From Plutella xylostella (Eukaryota; Arthropoda; Insecta; Lepidoptera; Plutellidae): DNA of 64,000 nucleotides. Of the stretch, positions 43,562 through 53,514 are shown piece after piece (position 1 is the stretch's first letter; each line of letters begins with the position of its first letter). Location: positions 11,108,001 through 11,172,000 of the forward strand of contig NC_063993.1 of the NCBI RefSeq assembly GCF_932276165.1, written 5' to 3'. Below the pieces are notes generated by a model, which worked only from the letters and a program-made list of their open reading frames with translations, had not been told where the DNA came from and searched no databases. Position numbers and translations under genes: made by a program.

Positions 43562-46409
43562 CAAATTAAAGTCACTGTCAGTTGGGCTCTTTAACGCTGG
43601 CTCCTTGGGTACCGGTCATGATGAACTAATAGCCACAGTACTGCGCTATGATGTGGACATCCTGGCCATAAATGAGACCTGGCTGCGCGAGGGCGAGGAC
43701 GAGAAGGCTCCGGTGGTTCCGGGGTACAAGCTCAGACATACGCCGAGACCGCGCGGCCCGCGCCTCCGAGACCGTGGTGGCGGCTGTGGATTCTACGTAA
43801 AAACCAGTATAAAGGTACGTTTTCGCTCGTATCCCGTGGCAGTAGGAGTAGAACAAATGTGGTTAACCTGCACGTTTAATAACGTCAAACTTCTTATTGG
43901 TACCGCATATCGACCTCCATGGCAGGACTGCGAACAGTTTTTTGATGCACTCACTGACTCAGTCACTTCTTTTAACGGTTATGATCAAATGGTGTTATTG
44001 GGCGATTTTAATATTAACCTTCTGCATAACATAAATGATGGCAAGGCACGGCAACTTTATGATTTCGCTACAACAGTTAGTCTCACTCAACTCGTCAATG
44101 AACCTACTCACTTTACAGACACTAGCGAGACTCTTATAGATGTTGTCCTCGCAGACTCCAGTGTAAAAAATATATCTGTAAATTATATACCCGCCTTGGG
44201 TAAGCATGCATTTGTAATAGTTGAACTTAACATAAAGAAACCTAAACCCACCCCGCAATGGATAACCTTCAGACCATTAAAAAGTATTTTATTGGATCAG
44301 TTTAATAACGACCTCAATTCTATTAACTGGGAATGTATTAAAACAATTAGTAATATAAATCAGATGGTAGATACATTTAGTGATTTCATAACAAAACTAT
44401 TTGACATCCACGCACCGGAACGAACCGTCCGTGTTAAAACATTTAACTATCCATGGATTACGGATAACCTAAAGTACATGATGGGCTTGAGGGATGCAGC
44501 GCACAATAAGTACCGCATCACTAATTCTGAGTCACACAAAAAATATTACAAGGACTTGAAAAGCTTAGTTTCTGCCGCCTTTCACAATGAAAAGCGAGCT
44601 TACTTTCAGTCGAACATTAACAATAATGTTAAAAACCCCACCTCATTGTGGAAGAATCTAAAAAACACCGTTTTTCGCAACCACAAGACTACCGAGCTAC
44701 CTGAAAATTTCAATAACCCCGATGATATCAATAAACACTTTTTAGATCTACCCGGCAATAATAATTTGAACTTAACAGATATTATATACTTTGAATCTCA
44801 TAAATTTGGCTCAAACAACTTTAACCTTAGTCCAATCAGCGAAGAAGAGGTTGCCAAAATTATTAAAAAATTTAAATCGAATGCATTGGGATATGACAAG
44901 ATATCGCTAGACATGCTTATTCTTACCTTACCCCGCACTTTACATATTATAACCTACATAATTAATCAATCCATTCTGACATCCACCTTCCCTGAACTCT
45001 GGAAAATAGCGGTAATTAATCCCATCCCTAAAATAACTAACCCAATTGACTACAAAGATCTTAGACCCATCAGTTTACTTTCCACTCTGTCAAAAATTCT
45101 GGAGAAAGCCGTTTCTAATCAACTGACCTTCTTTCTGGAAACAAATAAAATTTTGCCATCATTACAGTCAGGCTTCCGTAAGGGGCGCAGTACATCTACA
45201 GCTCTTATTGATGTTGTCGACAATATGCTTGCCAAACAAGAAAAAGGCATGGCTACTCTTCTAACTCTATTGGATTTTTCTCGTGCCTTTGACACCGTTA
45301 ATGTCTCGCTGCTTCTTGCTAAACTATCATATTATGGTTGTGACTCTAAAGTAGTAAAATGGTTTTATAGCTATCTGGACCAACGTACACAAATAGTCAA
45401 GCTGAGGAAAAGTGATGGTACTACAAGCTTGTCAGCAAAGTATCCAGTGACCAGAGGTGTGCCACAAGGATCCATCTTGGGGCCACTTCTATTCGTTATA
45501 TACATCAGTGATATCACTACTGAAATACAGCACTGTAATTACCATCTGTATGCTGACGACCTTCAGATTTACCTGGCGGGTAGCCCCTCTGACGTTGCAA
45601 AAACATGTTGTTTTATTAACCAGGACTTAGAGCGTATTGCAGTGTGGTCTAAGAGAAATTCACTGAAACTTAATCCTACTAAATCTAAATTTATGGTAAT
45701 TGGTTCTAGGCAACAAGTTTTAGCAACAAAAGCTAATAATCCCACAATAGTAATGGATGGAGGGTCTATTGAACAGGTTACTGAGGCGCGTAATCTTGGT
45801 CTGGTTTTTGACAGCGGTCTGACTTTTGAGAAACACGTTTTGGATGTGGTAAGAAACTGCTTTTTCAGACTTAGGGTTTTGTACAGAATAAGACCATACA
45901 TAAATGAGGAACTGCGTATACAGCTTTGTGAGTCACTGGTCCTCTCTAAGCTGAACTATGCTGACACGGTTTATGGTCCCTGCCTACTTAAGAAAACTTT
46001 AAAATTGTTGCAACGAGTTCAGAACGCCTGCGCCCGCTTCTGTTTCTGTATTCGTCCACGTGCACATGTAACACCGTTCCTGAATAAATCAAATTTACTT
46101 AAGATAGCTGCTAGGCAGAGGTTGCATCTTGCTACAATGCTATTTGGTATTGTAAAGTATCAGACTCCGGATTACTTGTACAAAAAAATCGATTGGTCAC
46201 GCAATCACCATTCTATCAATACTAGAGGTTCCAATTATCTGATGCTTACCCCCGCTCATAAGTCAGCTTCATACCGACGTAGTTTTAAATACTTAGCTAG
46301 CAAGATTTACAATAATCTTCCGCCACCAATCCGTGATCTCAAATCCGTCTCATCATTTAGGAGTCGGTATAAAATGTTTTTACTAAATAGGCAAAAACAA
46401 AATCAGTAA
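43554..46409 (+). CDS. CR1-like LINE ORF2: endonuclease and reverse transcriptase
   Basis: A 951-residue protein for target-primed reverse transcription. The N-terminal APE-type endonuclease has N14 (FNAGS), E41 (NETW), Y119 (AYRPP), the GDFNINLL box (150-157), LIDVVLAD (194-201) and a His (GKHAF, H217-218) where the family usually has SDH. The RT domain shows GYDKISLDML (446-455), LRPISLLS (503-510), LLDFSRAFDT (572-581), GVPQGSILGPLLF (635-647) and the catalytic YADD (666-669). A C-terminal Cys/His-containing region follows (CARFCFCIRPRAHVTPF). Length is normal for the group. There is no stop or frameshift. The start ATG lies inside the end of the preceding frame, suggesting reinitiation or coupled translation. 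Confidence 0.93.
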   Translation: MINKLKSLSVGLFNAGSLGTGHDELIATVLRYDVDILAINETWLREGEDEKAPVVPGYKLRHTPRPRGPRLRDRGGGCGFYVKTSIKVRFRSYPVAVGVEQMWLTCTFNNVKLLIGTAYRPPWQDCEQFFDALTDSVTSFNGYDQMVLLGDFNINLLHNINDGKARQLYDFATTVSLTQLVNEPTHFTDTSETLIDVVLADSSVKNISVNYIPALGKHAFVIVELNIKKPKPTPQWITFRPLKSILLDQFNNDLNSINWECIKTISNINQMVDTFSDFITKLFDIHAPERTVRVKTFNYPWITDNLKYMMGLRDAAHNKYRITNSESHKKYYKDLKSLVSAAFHNEKRAYFQSNINNNVKNPTSLWKNLKNTVFRNHKTTELPENFNNPDDINKHFLDLPGNNNLNLTDIIYFESHKFGSNNFNLSPISEEEVAKIIKKFKSNALGYDKISLDMLILTLPRTLHIITYIINQSILTSTFPELWKIAVINPIPKITNPIDYKDLRPISLLSTLSKILEKAVSNQLTFFLETNKILPSLQSGFRKGRSTSTALIDVVDNMLAKQEKGMATLLTLLDFSRAFDTVNVSLLLAKLSYYGCDSKVVKWFYSYLDQRTQIVKLRKSDGTTSLSAKYPVTRGVPQGSILGPLLFVIYISDITTEIQHCNYHLYADDLQIYLAGSPSDVAKTCCFINQDLERIAVWSKRNSLKLNPTKSKFMVIGSRQQVLATKANNPTIVMDGGSIEQVTEARNLGLVFDSGLTFEKHVLDVVRNCFFRLRVLYRIRPYINEELRIQLCESLVLSKLNYADTVYGPCLLKKTLKLLQRVQNACARFCFCIRPRAHVTPFLNKSNLLKIAARQRLHLATMLFGIVKYQTPDYLYKKIDWSRNHHSINTRGSNYLMLTPAHKSASYRRSFKYLASKIYNNLPPPIRDLKSVSSFRSRYKMFLLNRQKQNQ

Positions 46410-47040
46410 TAAGCAGTTATATATATCACACACACACACACACGCACACACACATACACACAAACACACACACACTCACACACACACACACACACACATT
46501 TCATTATACATTACATATTTCCTGTCTTTCAGCTGGCCTTACAACTATACATAAATAACAGATTACTCACAAGCATAGTTATGTACATATGAGTAAGCAT
46601 TTGTTTATGCAATGTTATATACTATATACCATTTATTTCACAGTTTAACAGACACATTTATTCTTTCTTCCTATATATTTTTTACAACGTATTTAAAGAT
46701 CCGTTAAAATTAATAAAATGTTATATGCTAATTATGGAGCATGCACTTAGAATAGACCTACTTATAATATATGTATACGCCACATAGGTACCCTTTAAGA
46801 ACTGGTTCTGGCAGAATTATCAGCGCTATATATATATACACACTTATATATGTAGCACATGCTGAGTCTGAACCATTTCGCTATCACTGTGCACGACATG
46901 GAGATTGGCAACCATAAAATATTGTTTATTTATTTAATGTATAAGCTGTGTACCTACCTAATTTGTATTGTTATTTGATTTTCCATGTTGTGTATTCTTG
47001 AAGGCGAATAAACTATTTCTTTCTTTCTTTCTTTCTTTCA

Positions 47041-47319
47041 AAATGTCTCCTGCCACGCTTTATTTAATGGGAGGAAGTAGATGTGAAGCTACAGTAATGT
47101 AAGGCATTACACCATTTTTAGGCAATAAAAAAAATAAGAAGATTGTTTCGTTCACCGTATAAGAATGTTTTATTGCAACGTGTATCGTTACAGCCCCTAT
47201 AAAAAATGATACCCATATGAATATCACTAAAATCGTAGGAAGATAATTGTTTAAAGGGCATACATAATTTGTATAAATACCTAGTGAATGATGTTTAATT
47301 AACTATAGGTTAGGGGGTA
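47041..47319. other. flank of the LINE, nothing recognised
   Basis: Short unique-looking stretch between the LINE tail and an RTE-type fragment. Confidence 0.4.
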
Positions 47320-47430
47320 TGTTCATCACGACACACCACATCCCCACTGCTGGGGCACGGGTCTCCTTCCAATGAAGGAAGGGTTTAGGCCTAGTCCACC
47401 ACGCTGGCCTAGTGCGGGTTGGTGGACAAT
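47320..47430 (-). repeat. RTE-type 3' end fragment
   Basis: On the minus strand it carries CCAGCGTGGTGGACTAGGCC, AAACCCTTCCTT, GGAGACCCGTGCCCCAGCAG and a TCGTGATGAACAT end. This is a 3' segment very frequent in Lepidoptera and associated with RTE-type LINEs. No coding part remains. Confidence 0.6.
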
Positions 47431-49890
47431 GTTAATGGTATGTAATATGAATCGTATCGTAACCTAATAGATGAAGCTGTTTGAAACTTTTAAATTACTT
47501 CCCATGTTCTCCTTAGGAAAACTCTCTATGCCTATTCTACCAGTAGGTACGACATCCTACAATTTGTCGCAGACCAGCCATTGATCCCATCCCATTATCA
47601 AGATGCAATCAAAGTTTCAGTTGCGAAGGCAGAGGGCGCCACTGTTTACTCGACCAACGTCTCCCGTCTCACTCGCACAATCCACCCCGGCTATCTCTGT
47701 CCCTCTCTACAAAACGTCTCGCTTGCAGTTTCGAAGACTGTTAATGCGATGCGATTTCATGAATTGCGAGGTATTGAATCGAACGCTGGTTAAATTAAAG
47801 TTGAACTTTAGGAAACGCATACTCAGTTCTGATCGATGTCCATTCCATCGAGATATAATTATATTGATCACTAAGTATTCTATTAATTAAGGTGCAAAAT
47901 AGTAATCATATAAAACAGCAGTACTTTTTCTGTACTTACTTTAAAATTTCACAATATAAAACGGGTGAGTTGCACCACCCGCTAACCCGAGTTTAGCCCG
48001 CCGCGGCTGATCTCTGTCAAAACAACAATATTCGCGCTCATAAATAGCTGATCCGCGCAGGCGTCGGTTCTCACGCGACTGCACCGGATCCCGGCGCATT
48101 ATGTTAATATTAATCCCAGATTTGTTGAAACCTATACATGGGGTGGCCGGGCCGCGATCGGACAAAAATGTAGGTAGGTTTTTTGTGTTTGATTGTGAAG
48201 TCAAACCGTTCTAGATTCAATCGGTAGCCGCCATTGTTGGCTTTTTTTCTATTCCGCATTTTTTTTTATTTAATACTTACCAGTGTGTTTAACTTATACA
48301 GTGTGTAGTCCAGAACTTTGAATTTGACACAAAGTTACCCGAGTTTTGAGCCACACATATTATATAAAATTTATTTACAATAACGAGACTGGCCACAAAA
48401 TTCACACCAACTATGCGAAAGGACCCAATATACGCTACGCGATGCTCAAAGCGAGAATTGGCAAATTAAAAGCATATTAATTTCGTTGTGCGCCGCGCCT
48501 TCCCCCGCTATGAATTCATAAAGGCTGCTCACTCAGCCGCCGCCGCTACAAACGGATAGCATTCGGCTACAACACATATTGTGATGGGCCGGCAGCATCA
48601 CCGGCGAATCCATGTTAAGGGTCTGCAATAGGGAATCGAGGGTTGGCATTGTCATAGAATTATGTAGTAAATGATGCTCTACAGCCTTGAAAAAAATCAC
48701 ACAGGTAGTTGAAGAGTCTAGCTAGGTGCTGAATCATTCGAATTTAAGTAAATGATTATGGATAACTGTAAATTAATTTCAGAATATCAAGAAAAACCAG
48801 TCAATCACACTCCCGTATTGTAACAACTGTGTCGTAATTATTAAGAATTTTCATATGATTTTTATCATATTATAAAGTTAAAGGCTTGGACTAGGCGCTA
48901 AATACCTTGTTTTTTAATAAACACACACTTATTTTGTGTAAATTAATCCCAAACATGAGCAATTTTTTCCCTCAAATCTTCATACAAATATCTATGGCGG
49001 CTTTCTGTGTTATAAAATCATAAACACAAGTGACGTTTGACTCAGTTGGCCGCTGGCCTCCAAAGAAGGGTCACGTCGGTTTAGGCAGCACTGACAGCTC
49101 GCGATCTTATCGTGTACAGATACAAAATCACTGCACATTGGTTGTCATTGCACTTTTTCAACTTTTATGACACCAACACAATTTGATTTGAAATTGAGGA
49201 AGCATAATTCTTCCAGTATATTCAATACATTAAATTAAATTAGATAGTGTGCAATATTCTCGTGATATTACAGTCTCGTAAAGGTCTGATGAGGAGCAGG
49301 AATATAGCGAATGGATCTAAGTGATGACAATACGCACGAACATTAGGTTAGGGATCAAAAATACAGTCTCTTGGTGCTTGAGGTATGGTCTCGTGAGAAT
49401 CTGATGAGGGCAGTAACACGGTGGTGGCTCAATTTTATTTCAAAGATGTTAATAGCTAAAAGCATCGAGTTTGGGCTATTAAGTATGTTTTTCAGAGAGA
49501 GAGAAAGAGATTTTGTTTTTCCTCTGGATGTGTTAGGTTTACTGGGTTTACTAAGTTCATTCTGTTAATGGCATCAAGTTGTTATGTGTTCATAAGTAAT
49601 AATTATTTATTAACAAAATGCTGTTGATTCTCCACGAAAATGTAAAAATAAAAATAAAATAAATAAAAATAAATTCGTAACTTAAAATTGTCAATGACGG
49701 AATTTCTTCTATAGACAGTAGCCACAAAAAAAACAAACGATAGATGGCGTGATTTGAAGATAAAGATACATTTTTTCGACACATAGACAGCAACAACAAA
49801 AAAATACAGATTTAAAGAAAAGAAACACATACTTATACAAAACAACAAAGAAAAAAAAAGGATACACATAAAAATAACTGGAAAAAATAT
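47431..49890. other. non-coding sequence, nothing recognised
   Basis: Frames at 47581-47890 and 47941-48204 lack motifs and overlap each other in different registers. No repeat ends were placed. Confidence 0.4.
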
Positions 49891-50747
49891 AAGCCCCAAT
49901 TTACTTGTGTGGGACAGGGAGTACCATAATATTTTGTTTGGGGTACTCCCCATCTATGCGAAATATAAGCTTGATATCTTTACCCGTTTCTGAGAAAAAG
50001 GGCGGTGACAGACAGTCAGTCAGACAGACGGACAACAAAGAGATCCTATAACGGTTGCTTTTTTTCTTTTGACGTTCGAAACCCTAAAATTAAGTAAAAA
50101 TATTATGCTGCCAAAAAATGTACTTACAGGTATTGAAAAAGCGGTATATAAACAAATTATACCAGCAGAGGGTTCACCATTTAGCTGAATGTTACTTAGA
50201 AAACGGCCTTGAGTGGCGGTCAAGTTGGTCCCCGCCTGCGATACTTTCCATTAACATTGGGACTCGTTTTCATGTTTTTAGCGTACAGTCAGGTTTTCAG
50301 TTTTTTATAATTGTATTTTTTTATTTGTAACTTTTTAGTTGTTTTTATTTTATGAAATTTTACGTCGGTAGGTAGGTAGTTCATGATCATTTTTTATTTC
50401 AATAATTTTGGTGTTGTTATTTAAATACCTTCAATATGCATATTTTTGTAATGTGAAAATCAAGTCCTTTCATTTGATACCTTACACGGCAAAGTTGAAT
50501 TATTATTTTTTCGATCATCACGTTATGTCCTCAAGAGGGCGCTATGTACATTTTAATGGAACGTCACATAGCCTATAGCCATCGCGCCATCAATACGCTT
50601 CTAACAATACCTCATACATCAAAATCTATCAAGCCGTTTAGGCTACAGGAGGGAACAAAGAAACAGACAAACATACATATATACATACATACAATCAAAA
50701 AACATTACCCTCCTCCTTCGGCAGTCGGGTAAAAAGGAGTAAGACAG
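49891..50747. repeat. region of lepidopteran-type dispersed repeat fragments
   Basis: Around 49985-50095 the phrase CCCGTTTCTGAGAAAAAGGG with repeated CAGTCAGACAGAC units is followed by CCCTAAAATTAAG. Around 50620-50735 lies ATCAAGCCGTTTAGGCTACA, a CATA repeat run and CCTTCGGCAGTCGGGTAAAAA. Both look like pieces of common, unnamed lepidopteran repeats. No coding capacity. Confidence 0.4.
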
Positions 50748-50909
50748 GGGGTCATTCTGAACTTTTGCTTTACGAGTTTTGGAAATTAACAAAAAAAAAC
50801 CTTTTTCATAGAAACTTTGTTGGACATGTGACTTTTTACCATGGAAAACGAATATTTTTTTTCGCGAATTTGCAAATCTCGTAGAACAAAAGTTGTTCAG
50901 AATGACCCC
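50748..50909. mobile_element. MITE with GGGGTCATTCTGAAC ends
   Basis: Left end GGGGTCATTCTGAACTTTTG...TACGAG and right end, reversed, GGGGTCATTCTGAACAACTT...TACGAG give inverted repeats of about 30 bp around a T/A-rich core, 162 bp in total. Single copy in this window, non-coding. Confidence 0.75.
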
Positions 50910-52022
50910 TTGAGTCATCCCCTTTTGGCTTAGTATAGCCCTTTTGCGACACTATGTATTTACTTTGCTTTGTCGTCGGGGTTCAGTTGGCTGGAGGATG
51001 CCCGAAACTTATTATCTACACTTTAATACTTTTAGTTACCTTTCTACAAGTAAATACCACATTTGTTTGAGAAAGCTAATCGGGTTCCGAGTGTAGAGTA
51101 AAGTGGCACCCCTATTAATTTCTACTCTTTCCTGGTGCCTACCAGTGTAAGTAAGAATTATACTTACTTACCCTAAAATCACCCAAAATGTACTTGAACA
51201 TAATTGTCAATAAAGTTGGCGAGTAAAAGTTTATCGACCCACTGTGCAAACTTACATGTGTGCGTGTCACTGCGTGTGCTGTGTGAAGAGCATTGAAAAC
51301 CCAAAATTGGCGCGGCACGTCACCCTGTACGGGCCCTTAACCTTTTCGATTCATTAGCAGAACTGAAGGGAGCAATGTTATCCGGAGCAGTTTAATAAAA
51401 TAAAAATTGGGTTAAAATAATCTAAAAGCTTGATGTCGTCTTTAATTAAACATTAATTTGTTTATTATTTTACCTAATATTTTATTCAGGGTGTAGATTG
51501 AATTAGGTACATTATCTACTTTTAATTTTGCATGATTATAGTAAATCATATTATTATAATTCACTTTTATCACTGAAAGAGCGGAACCGATCAAGTTTTT
51601 ATTTCCTCAACCATACTTATAAGCATCTACGGACATAGAATAAAACAAATTGATAAGTAAATATCAGGGGACCATAAGCAAGCAAGATTCTTCAGTTCTC
51701 AGCAATCCTCGTTAGAAATACTTCACATTGCTGATTCGGAATTTAAAATGAACCATAGAGAGTTGGTCTCCACATTTCTGTTCGCTGACCAATCAGCGCC
51801 CGGCATTTGTTTTATTCCATCCCGCTGTTCGGACCCTACGATTTTATAAATTCAATTTCCAATAGCAAAGTATTGGAGCGTGTAACTAACCGGACGAACA
51901 CACTAGCCGGGCCAGTTTGCCCAACTCGCACGGAAAACACACGGATAAATCTATGGAACTGTCAGAATCACTGTTTTGAGGTCATTTGTAATTTATGGTT
52001 AGTTATATTGTACTAGATAAAT
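50910..52022. other. non-coding sequence, nothing recognised
   Basis: A phrase near 50930 (GGCTTAGTATA then GCCCTTTTGC) recurs near 10803. No gene seen. Confidence 0.4.
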
Positions 52023-52430
52023 ATGTACTAATATTATAAACGCAGAGTTTGTAAGTATGGATGGATGTTTGTTATTCTTTCAACGAAACTACTGAATGTA
52101 CACTCACGGGCAATGAAAAGTTCCACTCACAAAATACCGACACCAAACAACCCCATTTTTTTCCAAGATTTATTTTAAATTTTTACAAAATATTACCGTT
52201 TTTATCTGGTAATTTCCTGATGCTCTATTAAATGATCTTCAATATTCCTTTGTAATAATAAAGGCCTTTTTCCGTTTCGGAGTAATTTGGTGCTTTTCTC
52301 AGTGGAAACTTTTCATTGTCTGTGAGTGTATTTTGAACGGAAATTTAGTATATGTAGGAAGTTGACACCCTTCATTTACACAAAAGCTGCACAGTAGGTA
52401 GGTTTCCACGGGACACCTTTTTCACAAATA
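52023..52430 (+). mobile_element. Helitron-like copy 3, interrupted by a MITE
   Basis: The start (TACTAATATTATAAACGCAG) and the phrase CGAAACTACTGAA match the copies at 7256 and 11819. After the MITE at 52099-52330 the same body resumes (TTTTGAACGGAAATTTAGTA...). The copy is diverged and lacks a clear TGTC run. Its 3' end is not sharply defined. Confidence 0.55.
52099..52330. mobile_element. mariner-type MITE with TACACTCACGGGCAA ends, copy 2
   Basis: 232 bp with ends TACACTCACGGGCAATGAAA and, reversed, TACACTCACAGACAATGAAA. It sits at a TA inside the Helitron-like copy; removing it leaves the Helitron body continuous. Confidence 0.85.
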
Positions 52431-52624
52431 AAAAGGAAGCTGAACTGCCTTCACGTATGATTGCCGAGACATAATGGCCAATTTCACACTTTCAGTCAAG
52501 TAAAACTGGAGTAGCTCGCTAACTTCTAGCACGCTGACTATCAAATGCATGTATTTTACAATCTGTCATCTGTTTATTTTAATAACTTCTAGGGGAGTGT
52601 ATATTTTGGCGTAAGAAGCTGTTG

Positions 52625-52690
52625 TAATAGATAAAGATAAAAGATAAAATACTCTTTATTGCACACAAACAGAAACAGTTTCACATAGAT
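52625..52690 (-). repeat. LINE 3' end remnant
   Basis: On the minus strand it reads TGTGTGCAATAAAGAGTATT followed by TTATCTTT-type repeats. That is an AATAAA signal with a simple-sequence tail, as at the ends of CR1-group LINEs. No coding part remains upstream. Confidence 0.45.
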
Positions 52691-53379
52691 TATTTATACT
52701 GTGAAAATAACAAGTTTCATTCCATCAGTATACTTTCTTATTTCGACTACTTTCCCATTTCAACCACTTATTTGTCCTACGTCGGCCACAAACGATTGAG
52801 AGAGAGAGAGAGAGAAGTGGCATGACTTTTCGTCTCAAGCTAAGCCTCTAAAAGATTACTTACTTGTCAGGTTTTACTTATCCATATTCTTGTAAAAATC
52901 GAAGGCCAATTAAAATCCTCACCGCTCTGTCGCATTGTCAAGCCAAAACGGAAGTAAGTATTTAAACTTCCATTACATCGAATGGATCGAGGTGATAATT
53001 GCCAGGCCTGGGTGCAGAGAAGAGGGAAAAATCGCTGATCTTTCAGCACTCAATGGGCAATTTAGTAGTTATTCGCTAAGACCAGTTTATGTGGCGTCAG
53101 TTGTGAATCAAAATGGAATCAGTATTTTAACCTAACTAACTGGTTCTAACTACCTACTGTACATAAACTTTTGTTTCATAATTCCAAATTGCGAATGTGC
53201 GGTCACCTGAAAAATTACAAGTCACACGAAAAGGCAAAATTTAGAAATCTGCACAATAATTCATTTCAAACTGAGAAGTCAAAATACATCTGATTCATTA
53301 ATTATTAGTAATCCTCAACAGAAACTCATAAAGTCTACTTTTGCTCCGCCCAGCTGTAACTGTAGCCTTGCAGCTGCAA
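52691..53379. other. non-coding sequence, GA run
   Basis: A GA dinucleotide run lies at about 52799-52815. Nothing else recognised. Confidence 0.4.
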
Positions 53380-53514
53380 GGTTACTCTATACTGAGGAAA
53401 AACGAACGAACGAGAGCTGTCGTGCAATCGGCACATTTAATACAACGAGATAGAGTCATGGCTCGCGCAGAAACGCTCCGAAACTTATTTTTTCGTAATA
53501 TAGAGTGACCCCCC
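53380..53514. mobile_element. MITE with GGGTTACTCTATA ends, copy 2
   Basis: 135 bp in the same orientation as the copy at 34187. It shares GGTTACTCTATACTG, CGAACGAACGAGAGCTGTCG, CCGAAACTTATTTTTT and the right end TAGAGTGACCCC. Confidence 0.8.

Larger units (their letters stand above)
41300..47040 (+). mobile_element. apparently full-length CR1-like LINE
   Basis: Composed of a 5' UTR of about 350 bp, ORF1 (41649-42833), a third open frame (42839-43561), ORF2 (43554-46409) and a 3' UTR of about 630 bp. The 3' UTR begins with a CA-repeat run (46428-46498) and ends with AATAAA (47007-47012) and a TTTC repeat tail (47016-47039). All three frames are free of stops. Combining a PHD-finger ORF1, an APE-type endonuclease and a microsatellite-like 3' tail is characteristic of the CR1 group. 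The 5' boundary is an estimate, since I found no target duplication. The copy could be recently active. Confidence 0.85.

Noticed and set aside
46425..46500. CA-repeat array considered as a CRISPR-like or regulatory array
   Set aside because: Simple dinucleotide microsatellite in the LINE 3' UTR; there is no spacer structure.
47581..47890. Two overlapping plus-strand frames of 70 and 95 codons
   Set aside because: Different registers over the same DNA with no motif, and no sign of selection for either.
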